From: Desulfovibrionaceae bacterium
Lineage (GTDB): Bacteria > Desulfobacterota > Desulfovibrionia > Desulfovibrionales > Desulfovibrionaceae
Reading direction: 5' to 3'
Assembly (NCBI GenBank): GCA_031082225.1
Contig: JAVHLG010000042.1
Location: 1 to 34,526 of the forward strand
DNA length: 34,526 nt
The stretch's first letter is position 1. The number at the start of each line of letters is the position of its first letter. The translations under genes and the position numbers were made by a program. Shown here in pieces: positions 1 through 10,086 of this stretch. The notes under the pieces are model-generated. The model saw nothing but the letters and a program-made list of their open reading frames with translations. It had not been told where the DNA came from and ran no database searches.

Positions 1-34
1 GTCCGGAACACACCAGACCACGAGAGGAGGCCCC

Positions 35-340
35 ATGTCCGCTGAATCCGCCAGACACATCGACGAGGCCGCATTTCGAAAACTGGTCCGCGCCAAGTGG
101 ACCATCTCCCTGATTCTGACCGCGCTGATCCTGTGCATCTACTTCGGCTTCATCCTGGTTCTGGCCTTTTCCCGGGACGTGCTGACGGCCAAGATCGGCG
201 TCCACATGACCCTGGGCCTGCCCGTGGGCCTCGGCGTGATCCTCGCGGCCTGCCTGCTGACCGGCATCTACGTGTTCTGGGCCAACCGGACCTACGACGC
301 CTCGGTACGCGACATCATCCGCTCCATGAGAAGGAAATAA
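35..340 (+). CDS. DUF485 inner-membrane protein, partner of ActP
   Basis: This is a 101-residue protein of the DUF485 family (E. coli YjcH type), usually encoded directly upstream of the acetate permease ActP. A polar N-terminus is followed by two hydrophobic helices at about residues 24-47 and 59-84, and a basic C-terminal tail. The family-like features seen are the Tyr-Phe-Gly-Phe segment in helix 1 and the YVFWAN motif after helix 2. The ATG at 35 is preceded by GAGAGGAGG at good spacing. Only 4 bp separate it from the symporter, so the two are almost certainly co-transcribed. The molecular role of DUF485 proteins is not established; a helper role for the symporter is inferred from conserved linkage. 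Confidence 0.9.
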   Translation: MSAESARHIDEAAFRKLVRAKWTISLILTALILCIYFGFILVLAFSRDVLTAKIGVHMTLGLPVGLGVILAACLLTGIYVFWANRTYDASVRDIIRSMRRK

Positions 341-344
341 GCCC

Positions 345-1892
345 ATGACCGACTTCACTTCGACCCTTGGCAAGCCCAATGCCGTGTCCATCGCGTTTTT
401 CTTTCTTTTCGTGGCCGCCACCCTGGTCATCACCTATTTCGCGGCCAAAAAAAGCAAGTCGGCCTCCCAGTTCTATGCCGCCGGCCGCAGCGTCACCGGC
501 CTGCAAAACGGCCTGGCCCTGGCCGGCGACTACATGAGCGCGGCCTCCTTTTTAGGCATCGCGGGGCTGGTGGCGCTTAAGGGCTACGACGGCCTCATCT
601 ATTCCATCGGCTTTCTGGTGGGCTGGCCCATCATCATGTTCCTCATCGCCGAGCCCCTGCGCAACCTGGGCAAATACACCTTCGCCGACGTGGTGGCCTA
701 CCGCCTGTCCCAGAAGCCCATCCGGGTGGCGGCCTCGTGCGGGTCGCTGATGACCGTGGCCTTCTACCTCATCGCCCAGATGGTGGGCTCGGGGTCTTTG
801 GTGCAGCTCATGTTCGGGCTGCCCTATGAGGCGGCGGTGGTGGTGGTGGGCGCGATCATGATCGCCTATGTGCTTTTCGGGGGCATGCTGGCCACCACCT
901 GGGTGCAGATCATCAAGGCCGTCCTGCTTTTGGGCGGCGCGTCGGTGATCGTGTTCATGGTCCTGGCCAAATACGGCTTCGACCCCTCGAACCTGTTCGC
1001 GGCCGCCGCTGAAAAATACGGCGACAAGGTGCTTTCGCCCGGCGGGCTGGTGGCCAACCCCTGGGACGCCCTGTCCCTTGGCATCGCGCTGATGTTCGGC
1101 ACGGCCGGGCTGCCGCACATCCTCATGCGCTTCTACACCGTGCCCGACGCCAAGGCGGCGCGAAAATCCGTGTTTTACGCCACGGGTTTTATTTCGTACT
1201 TCTACATCCTGACGTTTATTATCGGCTTCGGAGCCATGGTCATCGTCAGCCAGGAGGTGGTGACCACCTTCGACAAGGGCGGCAACATGGCCGCGCTGCT
1301 CCTGGCCGAGGTCACGGGAGGCACCATGTTCCTGGGATTCATCGCCGCCGTGGCCTTCGCCACCATCCTGGCCGTGGTGGCCGGGCTGACCCTGGCCGGG
1401 GCCTCCACCTTCTCCCACGACCTGTACGTCAACGTCTTCAAATCCGGTAAGGCCACGGAGGAGGACGAGGTGAAGATGGCCAAGCGGGGCACGATCTTCC
1501 TGGGAATCCTGGCCGTGCTCCTGGGCATCGCCTTCAAGGGGCAAAACGTGGCCTTCATGGTCGGCCTGGCCTTCGCCATCGCGGCCAGCGCCAACTTCCC
1601 GGCCCTGCTCATGTCCATCCTGTGGCGACGCTTCAGCACCCTCGGAGCGACCATGAGCATCTACACCGGTTCTGTCCTGGCCGTGGGGCTTATCATCATC
1701 AGTCCCACGGTGTGGGTGGACGTGCTGGGCAACGCGCAGGCCATCTTCCCCTGGAAAAACCCGGCACTGATCTCGCTTCCCGCGGCCTTTTTCGCCGGGT
1801 GGCTGGGGTCGGTTCTTCGGCCCGAGCCCGACGCCGAGGAAAAGTACGAGCAGCAGAAAATCCGCAACTATCTGGGCATGGGCGCCGAATGA
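345..1892 (+). CDS. actP: Acetate/cation symporter, solute:sodium symporter family
   Basis: This 515-residue polytopic inner-membrane protein belongs to the SSS family, ActP branch, and probably drives Na+-coupled uptake of acetate and related short carboxylates. Seen: about 13 hydrophobic segments; an early [20 protein letters not shown] stretch typical of ActP in the first substrate/ion-binding helix; and a helix around residues 340-356 reading [18 protein letters not shown]. Length is slightly under E. coli ActP (549). The start has AGAAGG upstream. It is followed 7 bp later by a DUF294 nucleotidyltransferase, a recurrent arrangement. The exact substrate (acetate, pyruvate or lactate) cannot be set from sequence, but the DUF485 neighbour favours acetate. 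Confidence 0.93.
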   Translation: MTDFTSTLGKPNAVSIAFFFLFVAATLVITYFAAKKSKSASQFYAAGRSVTGLQNGLALAGDYMSAASFLGIAGLVALKGYDGLIYSIGFLVGWPIIMFLIAEPLRNLGKYTFADVVAYRLSQKPIRVAASCGSLMTVAFYLIAQMVGSGSLVQLMFGLPYEAAVVVVGAIMIAYVLFGGMLATTWVQIIKAVLLLGGASVIVFMVLAKYGFDPSNLFAAAAEKYGDKVLSPGGLVANPWDALSLGIALMFGTAGLPHILMRFYTVPDAKAARKSVFYATGFISYFYILTFIIGFGAMVIVSQEVVTTFDKGGNMAALLLAEVTGGTMFLGFIAAVAFATILAVVAGLTLAGASTFSHDLYVNVFKSGKATEEDEVKMAKRGTIFLGILAVLLGIAFKGQNVAFMVGLAFAIAASANFPALLMSILWRRFSTLGATMSIYTGSVLAVGLIIISPTVWVDVLGNAQAIFPWKNPALISLPAAFFAGWLGSVLRPEPDAEEKYEQQKIRNYLGMGAE

Positions 1893-1899
1893 GGACGGG

Positions 1900-3030
1900 A
1901 TGAGGACGGACGGGCCACCTCCCCCCGACGATCCGGCCGATGCGCTGCACCAGGCCGCACGGCTTCTGGCCCGGGAGGGGCATGATCCGGGGCCTCTGCC
2001 GGAGGCCATCGCCAGGGCGGAGAGCATCTCCGCCCTGGCCGTCCTTTTCGCAGACCTGCGCCGCATGGCCCTGTGCGGCGTGGATGCGGGCATCGCCTCC
2101 CAAACCCTGGGACGGCTCATAAGCCAGGCCAGCGACCATATCCTGGCCCGGGCGGCCGGGATCGTCGCAGGCGGCATGGACCGGCCGCCCCGGGATTTCT
2201 GCCTGATGGCCCTTGGCAGCGAAGGCCGCCGGGAACAGTTTTTCGCCACGGACCAGGACAACGGCCTGATCCTGGCAGAAAACAGCGCCCAGGACGGCAG
2301 GGAAGGGTCCTCCGTGGCCGCCTTTTGCCGGGACTTCATCGCGGCGCTCACGGCCATCGGCTTTCCGCCGTGCGAAAACCGGGTGATGATCGACAATCCC
2401 GACTGGCGAAAGAGGCTCGAGGATTGGAAGGAGACCGTGGACGACGTGGTGCGGGAGCCGGACGGCCCGGGCATCCTGGTGCTGTCGCTTCTGGCCGACG
2501 CCCGGACCATAACCGGCGACGCGGCCCTGTGCCACGGGCTGGCGGCGCATCTGCGCAGGCGGGTGGCGGATTCGCCCGTGACCCTTGGCTACATGGCCCG
2601 GGAGGCCCTGCGCTTTCCGCCGCCGCTGGGCTTTTTCAACACGCTTGCGGTGGAGCGGTCCGGCCCGGACAAGGGCGGACTGGATATCAAAAAGAGAGGG
2701 ATTTTCGCCCTGGTCCAGGGTCTGCGCACCCTGGCCCTGGAACAGCGCCTCCTGGTCGTCGGCACGTCCGAACGGCTGACCGCCCTGACCGAGGCAGGGA
2801 TCTTTTCCCGGCCCCTGGCCGAGCGCCTGCACGGGGCCTACGAGGCGCTGCAGACGTTGCGGGTCCGCTTCCAGGCACAGGCCATCCGCCAGGGCAAAAC
2901 GCCGCGCAACACGATATTCCCGGACGACCTGGACGACCTGGAACGCGACCGCCTCAAGGACGGCCTGCGCGCCGTGGCCGAATTCCAGGAACTGGTGTAC
3001 GCCCGCTACGGGCTGCATCTGTTTCCGTAA
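1900..3030 (+). CDS. DUF294-type putative nucleotidyltransferase
   Basis: A 376-residue cytoplasmic protein with the GlnD-like nucleotidyltransferase signature: GSEGRRE at residues 106-112 followed by TDQDN at 117-121, whose Asp residues would bind metal. The C-terminal half matches the helical DUF294 C-terminal region. Most relatives carry an N-terminal cyclic-nucleotide or CBS-pair module; here only about 95 residues of helical sequence precede the catalytic part, so this is the short CBS-less version. It starts 7 bp after actP, so it is probably in the same operon. By analogy with GlnD it may modify a partner protein in response to carbon or nitrogen status, but no target is known. The ATG at 1900 is chosen because GAGGACGGG lies just upstream. 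Confidence 0.8.
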   Translation: MRTDGPPPPDDPADALHQAARLLAREGHDPGPLPEAIARAESISALAVLFADLRRMALCGVDAGIASQTLGRLISQASDHILARAAGIVAGGMDRPPRDFCLMALGSEGRREQFFATDQDNGLILAENSAQDGREGSSVAAFCRDFIAALTAIGFPPCENRVMIDNPDWRKRLEDWKETVDDVVREPDGPGILVLSLLADARTITGDAALCHGLAAHLRRRVADSPVTLGYMAREALRFPPPLGFFNTLAVERSGPDKGGLDIKKRGIFALVQGLRTLALEQRLLVVGTSERLTALTEAGIFSRPLAERLHGAYEALQTLRVRFQAQAIRQGKTPRNTIFPDDLDDLERDRLKDGLRAVAEFQELVYARYGLHLFP

Positions 3031-3149
3031 GCGGCGGGCTCTGTGCCCCGCCCGCATCCCGTCATTCTTTCAAAGCCGTCCCTTTGCGCCTTCCCAGGCG
3101 GCGCTTCCGGGTCCGCTGCCCTGTTTCATCAGAAGGCGGGCCGGGAGGA

Positions 3150-5246
3150 TCAGCCGAATCGCCCGGGCAACTTCGGACGTTGATCCGTGGCGACCGCACG
3201 CTGCCGTCTGCCGCCTCCCCCCTGCATGTCGTCGATGAGGCGGCGCAAAATCTGCGTCTGCTCGGTCAACCCGGTCAGGGCCTCGGCGGATTGATGCAAG
3301 GCGTCGGCCGTCTGGGCGGAGATACGGCTGATGTCCATGACGCTGCGGTTGATTTCCTCCGTCGTGGCGGACTGTTCCTCAGAGGCCGTGGCGATGGAGC
3401 GCACCTGATCCGTGGTCTGGACCACGAGGTCCACGATGGACTCCAAGGCGCGGCCGGACTGCCCGGCAAGCCCCGTGGCGTCGTCAATGCGCCGCACCGC
3501 CTGATCCACATTGTCGATGTTTTTGCTCGTGCCCTGCTGGATGCCGACGATGGCGTCGCCGACCTCCTTGGTGGCGGCCATGGTCTTTTCCGCGAGCTTT
3601 CTGACCTCGTCGGCCACCACGGCGAAACCGCGCCCGGCATCCCCGGCCCTGGCCGCCTCGATGGCGGCATTGAGCGCCAACAGATTGGTCTGGTCGGCAA
3701 TGTCGGAAATCACGTTCATGATCTGGCCGATGCCCTGGGCCTGCTGCCCCAACCGGGTCATATCCTCTTTGAGTTGCAGGGCGGTCGTCTGGACGTCGCC
3801 GATGCTGCGGATGACCTGGGCCACGACGCTCGACCCCTCGTCCGCCTTTTGCCGGGCGTCGGCAGCGGTGTTGGCGGCCTGGGCCGCATTTTGGGCCACC
3901 TCGATGACCGTGGCGTTCATCTCCTCCATGGCCGTGGCGGTCTCGGCCACCCGGCTCGACTGCTCCTGGGAACCCTGGCTGGATTGCTCGATCTGGCCGG
4001 AAATGGACTGGGACGCGGCGGTGACGGCGTCGACGACGCCTTCCAGTTGCTCGGCCGCCTGAAGCATCCCCTCCTCCCTGGCATTTTCCGCCTGTTCCCG
4101 GGCCTTTTCCGCCTCGGCCATGGCCACAGTGGCCTTTTCGGACGCGGCAGCGGCCACCCGGCCCTTTTCCTCGGCCTCGCCGATCTTGGCCTTGAGGTTG
4201 CCCACCATCTTGGCCATGGCCCGTTGCAGGCGGCCGATCTCGTCCTTGCGGTCGACGTCCAGGGGGGCGTCCAGATCGCCATCGGCAATGCACGTGGACA
4301 CGCCGACCAGGTCGCCGATGGGACGAAGCACGTTGATGGACAGGATGATCAAAATGCCGACAGCCAAAACCACGGCCTGCCCGGCCGACATGGAAAGGAT
4401 CAGCACACCGAGGCTGCGGGCGTCGGCAAAGGCCGCGTCCTTGTTGACCACCATGCCGATGATCCAGCCGGTGAGCCTGGATTTCTCAAAAATGATCAGT
4501 TCCTCACCTCCTTGCGACACGACATCAAGGCTGCCGCTTTGCTGGGAGGCGATTTTCCCGCCGTAGTCCGTCTCCTTGAGGATGTTGAACTTGCCGATCA
4601 ATGTGCTGTCATGGTGGGCCAGAACCAGGCCGTCAGGGGCCAGCACAAAGGCATACCCGGCAGGGGTGTCCAGGGGTTTGACGAAGTCGTCCGTGAAGAC
4701 CCCGATCTTGACGCCCGCAGCGAGGATGCCGACAATCTTGCCGCCGTCGCGCACCGGGGAGGCGATGACGAAGACGGCCTCCCCGCTGTCCACGCTGAAA
4801 AGCGGATTGGATATGAAATTCTGCCCCGCTATGGCTTTTTGATAATATTCCCGTTTTTCCAGATTGGCGCCAATGAGTTTGACGTTGGTGCTGCTGACCA
4901 CGACGCCCTGGGTATTGACGAACAAAATGCTGTCGAACGTGGGATGGCGGGAGGCGCTGTCCTTGAGGAGCGCCACGGCGCGCTCCACCGCCCCGGGATC
5001 GTGTGCGCCTGCGGTCAGGGCCTTGGCCAGTTCGTCGGTTTTGGAAAGGGTGATGATTTCGCTTTGCGCCCCGTCCACCCAGAGCTCCACGGCGGACAGC
5101 AGGGAGATTGCCGAACTTTTTGCCTTCTCAACGGCCAGCGAGGATAATGACCTGGTGCTGCGCTGGTAGGTCAGCCACGTCGAGACGGACATGCCGATAA
5201 TGATCAGGGCCAGTGTGGGAAGGATGAATTTCATCTTGAGGGTCAT
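3150..5246 (-). CDS. Methyl-accepting chemotaxis protein with periplasmic Cache sensor
   Basis: A 698-residue transmembrane chemoreceptor. Seen: TM1 at about residues 7-26; a periplasmic region of about 250 residues with dCache-like features ([14 protein letters not shown] around 107-120 and [17 protein letters not shown] around 197-213, the paired PAS-like strands); TM2 at about 280-304; HAMP at about 305-357; a charged coiled coil; and the signalling domain with its conserved hairpin tip ([20 protein letters not shown], then [18 protein letters not shown]) at about 513-556. dCache receptors usually bind amino acids or organic acids; the ligand here is unknown. There is no C-terminal CheR-docking pentapeptide. 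It is a single gene, convergent with the DUF294 gene. The ATG at 5246 has TAGGG upstream; an in-frame ATG at 5234 is an alternative. Confidence 0.92.
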   Translation of the reverse strand: MTLKMKFILPTLALIIIGMSVSTWLTYQRSTRSLSSLAVEKAKSSAISLLSAVELWVDGAQSEIITLSKTDELAKALTAGAHDPGAVERAVALLKDSASRHPTFDSILFVNTQGVVVSSTNVKLIGANLEKREYYQKAIAGQNFISNPLFSVDSGEAVFVIASPVRDGGKIVGILAAGVKIGVFTDDFVKPLDTPAGYAFVLAPDGLVLAHHDSTLIGKFNILKETDYGGKIASQQSGSLDVVSQGGEELIIFEKSRLTGWIIGMVVNKDAAFADARSLGVLILSMSAGQAVVLAVGILIILSINVLRPIGDLVGVSTCIADGDLDAPLDVDRKDEIGRLQRAMAKMVGNLKAKIGEAEEKGRVAAAASEKATVAMAEAEKAREQAENAREEGMLQAAEQLEGVVDAVTAASQSISGQIEQSSQGSQEQSSRVAETATAMEEMNATVIEVAQNAAQAANTAADARQKADEGSSVVAQVIRSIGDVQTTALQLKEDMTRLGQQAQGIGQIMNVISDIADQTNLLALNAAIEAARAGDAGRGFAVVADEVRKLAEKTMAATKEVGDAIVGIQQGTSKNIDNVDQAVRRIDDATGLAGQSGRALESIVDLVVQTTDQVRSIATASEEQSATTEEINRSVMDISRISAQTADALHQSAEALTGLTEQTQILRRLIDDMQGGGGRRQRAVATDQRPKLPGRFG

Positions 5247-5946
5247 GGCGTATCCCTACAGGCAAGGAGTTGGTATAAGAACGACGAACAACCTCCAAAT
5301 TGCACAAAGTATAACATGCATGTCAAGACAACAGCCTATACGGCAAGAAAAAAACATTCCACACATATTTCATTACGGTCAGCACGAATCCCTCTTGTGC
5401 ATGGAAATATCTCTCTTCCGCCATGGCGGTCGCCATGCCCGGAAAAAGACTCGCCATACCGACGATGTTGAATTTCAAATTCACGACAGAGGGAGAGACC
5501 ATTCAGGATGGTGAGACAAGAGGGAAGGTCAATTGGCCAGATCCTTCATCGTCTTCAGAGAAAGCCGACACGGTGGCAACAGCCATACATACCGCCGTCC
5601 CGAGGCCGCAGCCGTCCCGGGGAGAGTGAAAAGACGTCACAGAAACCGAAAAAACACGGCCGACACGCCAAAAAGCGGCCCCCTCGCCCTGTCCCCTGCG
5701 TTCCGTCGGCCGCCGGGAAGCGCCTGCGCCAACCACGGCCCCGGGCCGAGCCCCCGAAATCCGTATCGGCCAATGGCAGGGCAAACTCGCTGCCCGCCGC
5801 CTTTTTCCCGGAAACACCCTGCCGCCTGTTTCCGTGGAAAAAAACTCGTGTGATTTTCAACACATACACATGTGCTTCGTTTGGCCGAAAGCAGCATTTT
5901 CAAGCCATTGCCGAGGAGCCACGACCACAAGCCACGACCCGGCTCT
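5247..5946. other. 700-bp non-coding stretch between the chemoreceptor and the Mla operon
   Basis: No convincing gene: open frames here are overlapping, proline/arginine-rich and lack start signals. Bases 5270-5480 are noticeably AT-richer than the surroundings and should hold the chemoreceptor promoter. Read on the minus strand there is a TTGACA closely followed by a perfect ACATGCATGT palindrome (5314-5323) and TATACT. The TTGACA-to-TATACT spacing is far too short for a classical promoter, so this may be an operator-like site. Bases 5900-5946 contain a repeated GTCGTGGCT element flanked by GAGCC/GGCTC, a weak hairpin downstream of the Mla operon. Confidence 0.5.
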
Positions 5947-6618
5947 TTAGGGAACGCGGCGCGAGGGCTTGTGCAGCCCCGCCGCTTCAGCCAGCCCGGC
6001 GGCGATGTCCCGGGCCAGGGCCGCCGCCAGCCGACTCTGGGCGTCCGCCAGGGCGGCGTACTCCGGCCCCTGGACCGCCTCGGTCAACTGCGAGGACCGC
6101 CACAGCATCACCTCGCCCCGGGCATCAAGCACCGCCCAGTCGGCCCGAAGCACGGCCTGGCCGCCAAGCGTCCCGTCGAAACGCCGCACCTGGATGGTCA
6201 CCTGCCGCTCGGGACGCATCCCCGAGGGCCAGGGGGAGGAGACCAAAGGCCCGGCGCAGACCATGCCCGACAGGTTCTCCATGAGGATGCGCTCGAAATT
6301 GTTGCGCACCGGCTCGATCCACTGATCAAACTCGGCCAGGTGCATGACCGTGCCCTGGCCCGTGGTCACGATCTGGCTGCGGTCCAGGTAGGCCGGGAAC
6401 TCCACCGGCCCGATCCCAAGCGACGGGCAGGCGCCTGCGTTGGCAGGGGGCGCCCCCGCCCCCTCCACGGCGGCCGGGATGGCGGTCAGGGAATAGAACC
6501 GGGTGGGGGGGCTTTTGCCGCATCCGGCCACGAGCACAACCGCCGCCAGGATCGCCCAAAGGGGGGCCGGCCGGGCCAAGGCGGCCGGGCCGCCGCACTG
6601 TGTCTGCCTGTGGGACAT
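5947..6618 (-). CDS. ABC-type transport auxiliary lipoprotein (PqiC-like)
   Basis: A 223-residue lipoprotein. The signal sequence has a hydrophobic core at about residues 18-31 and a lipobox VAGC with the acylated Cys at residue 33. The mature part resembles the ABC-transport auxiliary component family (PF03886; PqiC/YmbA-like): a TRFYSLTA strand near the start of the mature protein, GIGPVEFPAYLDRSQIVT in the middle, and a helical C-terminus. Such lipoproteins act at the outer membrane with MCE proteins in lipid transport. It is the last gene of the Mla operon, starting 3 bp after mlaD, and takes the place usually held by MlaC/MlaB-type components in E. coli. Confidence 0.82.
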   Translation of the reverse strand: MSHRQTQCGGPAALARPAPLWAILAAVVLVAGCGKSPPTRFYSLTAIPAAVEGAGAPPANAGACPSLGIGPVEFPAYLDRSQIVTTGQGTVMHLAEFDQWIEPVRNNFERILMENLSGMVCAGPLVSSPWPSGMRPERQVTIQVRRFDGTLGGQAVLRADWAVLDARGEVMLWRSSQLTEAVQGPEYAALADAQSRLAAALARDIAAGLAEAAGLHKPSRRVP

Positions 6619-6621
6619 GGT

Positions 6622-7641
6622 CTATCTCCTCGGTCCTTTTCCCTGGATAAGCGCCTCGGGATGCCGCTCCAGATAATCGGCCAGCGCCCGCAGGGACCGG
6701 GCGGCGGTGGCTATCTCGCGCAGGGCGGCGTTCAAATCGGTCACCGTGGGAGAATCGCCCCGGGTGAGCTTCTGGATGGAGGCCAGGGCCGCCGATCCCT
6801 CCTTGAGGGTGGTGTCCAGCATGGCCAGGGTCTTCCCGGCCGTCGTGGACAGCCCGGCCGTGCGCTGGTTTAAGTCCCTGGCCAGTTCGGTATAGCTTTG
6901 GATGGCGATGTCCAGGTTCTCGGCCAGGGGATCGACCTTGCCCCGGAGGTTGCGCAGAAGCTCGTTGCCGGAGTCCAGGGTCTTGTCCAGCTTGACCGGC
7001 AGGGCCTGGATTTCCGGGGAATTGACCAGCTTGTCGATGCCGGTCACCGTGGCCGTGAGCCTGTCCACCAGGGTCTCCAGGGGCAGCTTGGTCAGGGTCT
7101 GGGTCAGCTTCTCGAAGGCCGAGGGCACGGTGGGTATCTCGGGCAGCGTGCTGTCGCCCACCAGCTTCACCGCTGTGTCGGGCATGATGTCCAGGGCCAC
7201 GGCCAGTTGCCCGGTGACGAAGCTCTGGGTGACGAGTTGGGCCCGAAGGCCCCGCTGCACCAGCTTGTTCACAAGCTCGTGGGCATTTTCCTGGCTGGCC
7301 TGGAGCAGGCTCTCGTCTTTGGACGCTTTGGAGCTCTTGTTCACGGTCATGCGCACCCTGCCGCCCTCGATCTCCACCACCACCGGAATATAGAAATGCA
7401 GATCGCCCGCGTCGGCGTCGATGCTGATCCCCGTCACCTGGCCGATGGGCACGCCGCGAAACAGCACGGGGGCTCCCACCTGCAGGCCGCTCACCGAATT
7501 CTCGAAGAACATGATGAATTGGAACTTCGGGGTGAAAAACATGCCCGATCCGAACACGATGACCGCGCCCACGCCAAGGGCCACGGCCCCCAGGACAAAG
7601 GCCCCGATCATGCTTTTTTTGACTTTGCTGGCCACGACCAT
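6622..7641 (-). CDS. mlaD: MlaD-family MCE domain protein
   Basis: A 339-residue MCE protein: an N-terminal membrane anchor (about residues 10-31), an MCE domain (about 38-120, including FFENSVSGLQVGAPVLFRGV and PIGQVTGI), then a long helical periplasmic region with TolC-like heptads. MlaD proteins form hexameric rings that pass phospholipids between the inner-membrane ABC transporter and periplasmic or outer-membrane partners. The frame stays open upstream to 7785, but the start at 7641 is chosen because CGGAGA lies just upstream, the anchor begins immediately, and the longer form would overlap the ATPase gene. It is 26 bp downstream of the ATPase and 3 bp upstream of the lipoprotein gene. 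Confidence 0.9.
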   Translation of the reverse strand: MVVASKVKKSMIGAFVLGAVALGVGAVIVFGSGMFFTPKFQFIMFFENSVSGLQVGAPVLFRGVPIGQVTGISIDADAGDLHFYIPVVVEIEGGRVRMTVNKSSKASKDESLLQASQENAHELVNKLVQRGLRAQLVTQSFVTGQLAVALDIMPDTAVKLVGDSTLPEIPTVPSAFEKLTQTLTKLPLETLVDRLTATVTGIDKLVNSPEIQALPVKLDKTLDSGNELLRNLRGKVDPLAENLDIAIQSYTELARDLNQRTAGLSTTAGKTLAMLDTTLKEGSAALASIQKLTRGDSPTVTDLNAALREIATAARSLRALADYLERHPEALIQGKGPRR

Positions 7642-7667
7642 GTTCTCCGTTTGATGTGCCGGGACGG

Positions 7668-8429
7668 CTACTTTTCGCCCCTGGTCAGAAAATGCCGCAG
7701 GTTGGCGTCGGTGGTGTTTTGCAAAAGCTCCTTGGGATCCCCGCTGGCGGTCATGGTCCGGGTCTCCACGTCGAGGAACACGCAATTGTTGCCAATGGCG
7801 AAAATGCTGGCCAGCTCATGGGTGACCACCACGATGGTGGCGTGCAGGCTGTCGCGGATCTCCAGGATCAGTTCGTCCAGAAGGTGGGCGCTGACCGGAT
7901 CGAGCCCGGCCGAGGGCTCGTCGAAAAACAGGATGTCCGGATCAAGGGCCATGGCCCGGGCCAGTCCGGCCCGTTTGACCATGCCGCCGCTGATTTCCGA
8001 AGGATAGAAGTCCTCGAAGCCGGCCAGCCCCACCAGGGCGAGTTTGAGCGAGGCCAGCTCGCGAATCTCCTTGGCGGGCAGCCTGGTGTATTGCTGCAGG
8101 GGCATGGCGATGTTCTCGGCCAGGGTCATGGAGCTGAAAAGCGCCCCGCGCTGGTAGAGGATGCCCGTTTTGCGCAGGATGGCGTCGCGGCTGTCCTCGT
8201 CGACCTCCCACAGGCTGCCCTCCTGGTAGAGAACCTGCCCCTTGGCGGGTTCCTTGAGGCCCACCAAGACCCGCAGAAGCGTGCTCTTGCCGCAGCCGCT
8301 GCCGCCCATGACGATGAAGATGTCCCCGCGCCGGATGGTGAAATCCAGGTCGCGCATGATGACGAAATCGCCATAGGACATGTCCAGGTTCTTCACCGTG
8401 ATGCGCGGCGGGGCTGCGTCCATGACCAT
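7668..8429 (-). CDS. mlaF: MlaF-like ABC transporter ATP-binding protein
   Basis: A 253-residue cytoplasmic ATPase energising MlaE-driven lipid transport. Seen: Walker A GGSGCGKST at residues 42-50, Q-loop region around LYQRGALF (91-98), signature ISGGM at 146-150 (the MlaF-type variant followed by VKRAGLARA), Walker B ILFFDE at 166-171, D-loop SAGLDP and the H-switch in VVTHEL near residue 200. The start could be either of two in-frame ATGs, 8429 or 8423; AAGG upstream fits 8423 slightly better in spacing. It lies between the permease and mlaD genes with short gaps, the usual order for this operon. Confidence 0.93.
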   Translation of the reverse strand: MVMDAAPPRITVKNLDMSYGDFVIMRDLDFTIRRGDIFIVMGGSGCGKSTLLRVLVGLKEPAKGQVLYQEGSLWEVDEDSRDAILRKTGILYQRGALFSSMTLAENIAMPLQQYTRLPAKEIRELASLKLALVGLAGFEDFYPSEISGGMVKRAGLARAMALDPDILFFDEPSAGLDPVSAHLLDELILEIRDSLHATIVVVTHELASIFAIGNNCVFLDVETRTMTASGDPKELLQNTTDANLRHFLTRGEK

Positions 8430-8475
8430 GGGCCTTTTTCCCGTCTCCCGTCCTGGCGTCGTCCCCGTCCGGGGG

Positions 8476-9630
8476 TCAGATGCCGAGAATGTTGCACACC
8501 ACGGTGATGATGGCCGTGGCGATGATGATGGCCAGGATGCTGGTGACCACGGCCGAGGTGGCGGCCTGGCCCACGGCCAGGGCGCTGCGGCCGCAACGCA
8601 TGCCCCGGTAGCACCCGGCCAGGGCCACCAGCACCCCGAAAACCGTGCTGTGCACCAGCCCGATCCAGAAATTGGCCAGGGGCACGGACTGCCAGGTGTT
8701 GGAGAAATATTGCACGGGATTGATGCCCAGCATCAGCGACCCCACGATGAACCCGCCCAAAACGCCCATCAGGTCGGCGTAGATGCATAAAAGGGGCATC
8801 ATCAGCACCAGGGCGATCAGGCGCGGCAGAACCAGAAACTCCGTGGGCGAGAACCCGAAGGTGCGCAGGGCGTCGATCTCCTCGTTGACCTGCATGGTGC
8901 CAAGCTCGGCGGCGTAGGCCGCGCCCGTGCGTCCGGCCATGATGATGCCGGTCATGATCGCCCCCATGACCCGGACCATGGCGATGCCCACGATGGTGGA
9001 GACGTAGATCTGGGCCCCGAACTGCTGGAGCTGGATGGCCCCCACAAAGGCCAGGATCAGCCCCACCAGGAGGCTGATGAGCGACACGATGGGCAGGGCG
9101 TCCAGCCCGGCCTGCTTGATGAGCAACGCCAGTTGCGAACGCTGGAAAACGGCCCGGCCGCGCAGGAGATTGCCGCAGGCCAGGGTCACTTCCCCCAGAA
9201 ATTCCAGAAGATTGCCCACCGCCTGGCCGATGCCCAGGGCCACCTCGCCCACCCGTTCCAGGAAGGATTCGGCAGTCTCCTTCTTGGCCGCGCCCTTGCG
9301 CTCCGGCACCTTGACCGCCAAGTCCATCAGGCTGCCCGCGCCCTCCGGCAGTCCCGAGGTGTCCACGGCCACCCCGGCCGCCTCGGCCAGGCGCATGATC
9401 CGCAGGCAAAAGGCCAGAAGCCTGCTGTCCCAGCCCGTCACCCCGGCGGCTTCAAAGGTCAGGGAGGCAGGTTTTTCGCTGCCCTGCAAGGCCGCAGCCA
9501 CCGCCTGGACATCCGGGATCGTGGCCCCCATGCGCCAGTCCCCGGCCAGGGCCACGCGCACCGCCCCGCCGTCGCGGGTCACGGCGCAGGCGGCCAGGGG
9601 CGGCGTCTGGGATATCGGTTTTTTGGTCAT
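8476..9630 (-). CDS. mlaE: MlaE-family permease with N-terminal STAS domain
   Basis: A 384-residue permease fused to a STAS-like domain. Residues about 15-110 are soluble and resemble STAS/MlaB (VRVALAGDWRMGATIPDVQA, then LTFEAAGVTGWDSRLLAFCL), while about 140-384 are the MlaE domain with five or six helices, including the family-typical GAIMTGIIMAGRTGAAYAAE and GTMQVNEEIDALRTFG. In E. coli, MlaB is a separate STAS protein binding MlaF; here it appears built in, which explains the absence of a separate mlaB. It is first in the operon; the ATG at 9630 has no strong Shine-Dalgarno, so its exact start is less certain than its identity. Confidence 0.92.
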   Translation of the reverse strand: MTKKPISQTPPLAACAVTRDGGAVRVALAGDWRMGATIPDVQAVAAALQGSEKPASLTFEAAGVTGWDSRLLAFCLRIMRLAEAAGVAVDTSGLPEGAGSLMDLAVKVPERKGAAKKETAESFLERVGEVALGIGQAVGNLLEFLGEVTLACGNLLRGRAVFQRSQLALLIKQAGLDALPIVSLISLLVGLILAFVGAIQLQQFGAQIYVSTIVGIAMVRVMGAIMTGIIMAGRTGAAYAAELGTMQVNEEIDALRTFGFSPTEFLVLPRLIALVLMMPLLCIYADLMGVLGGFIVGSLMLGINPVQYFSNTWQSVPLANFWIGLVHSTVFGVLVALAGCYRGMRCGRSALAVGQAATSAVVTSILAIIIATAIITVVCNILGI

Positions 9631-10086
9631 GGCTGTGGTTCACACGGTTCGGCAAGGTCGCGACGACCCTTCAATGAGATGTCGTCTTTGTCAAGAAGAA
9701 CCCCGCCACCACCAAAGCGCCCGTCGGGAACCGGGCGGTTTTTCCCCGCGCGCACGACCATGTTCATGCACAGGGGCGGCCAGCCGGGCCTGTTTGAACT
9801 TTGCCCCGCGCCTGCGGCCTTATTTTCATCCCTTCATCATGAAAGCGCCATCATTTTCACCGTATGGTACGTAGGTGTCGGATGGGCCACAACCGTGCAG
9901 CCGTTCTCTGTCCCTTGCCGCCTCCACCGGCTGACGGACCTGTCACCGGGACAGGAAATGGACGTTTCGCCTCGACGTCATGGGAAATATGGGGCAGTGT
10001 CGGCGTCATCGTCTGCAAAACAGTCTCCGGACGGCCCTTGCGGCGTTTTGGCCGCCCCATTTTCCGCTTCCAAAGGAGAACACCGC
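9631..10086. other. Divergent intergenic region between mlaE and the Nif11-like gene
   Basis: Holds the start signals for two divergent transcripts. No gene is supported: the long plus-strand frame crossing it is an extension of the small downstream gene without start signals. No strong promoter boxes were recognised. The only clear element is AAAGGAGAAC at about 10073-10082, the ribosome binding site of the gene at 10087. Confidence 0.5.

Noticed and set aside
552-2510. Long minus-strand frame of 652 codons opposite actP and the DUF294 gene
   Set aside because: His/Gly/Arg-rich shadow of well-supported plus-strand genes in GC-rich DNA; no domain, no start signal.
2073-5147. 1,024-codon plus-strand frame
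   Set aside because: Crosses a convergent gene boundary, is Gly/Arg/His/Pro-rich and lies opposite a clear chemoreceptor gene.
5300-5330. Sigma70 promoter for the chemoreceptor
   Set aside because: TTGACA and TATACT are present on the minus strand but separated by only 7 bp; neither has a properly spaced partner.
5508-6284. 258-codon plus-strand frame in the gap left of the Mla operon
   Set aside because: Pro/Arg-rich, overlaps the lipoprotein gene antisense, and has no ribosome binding site or recognisable motif.
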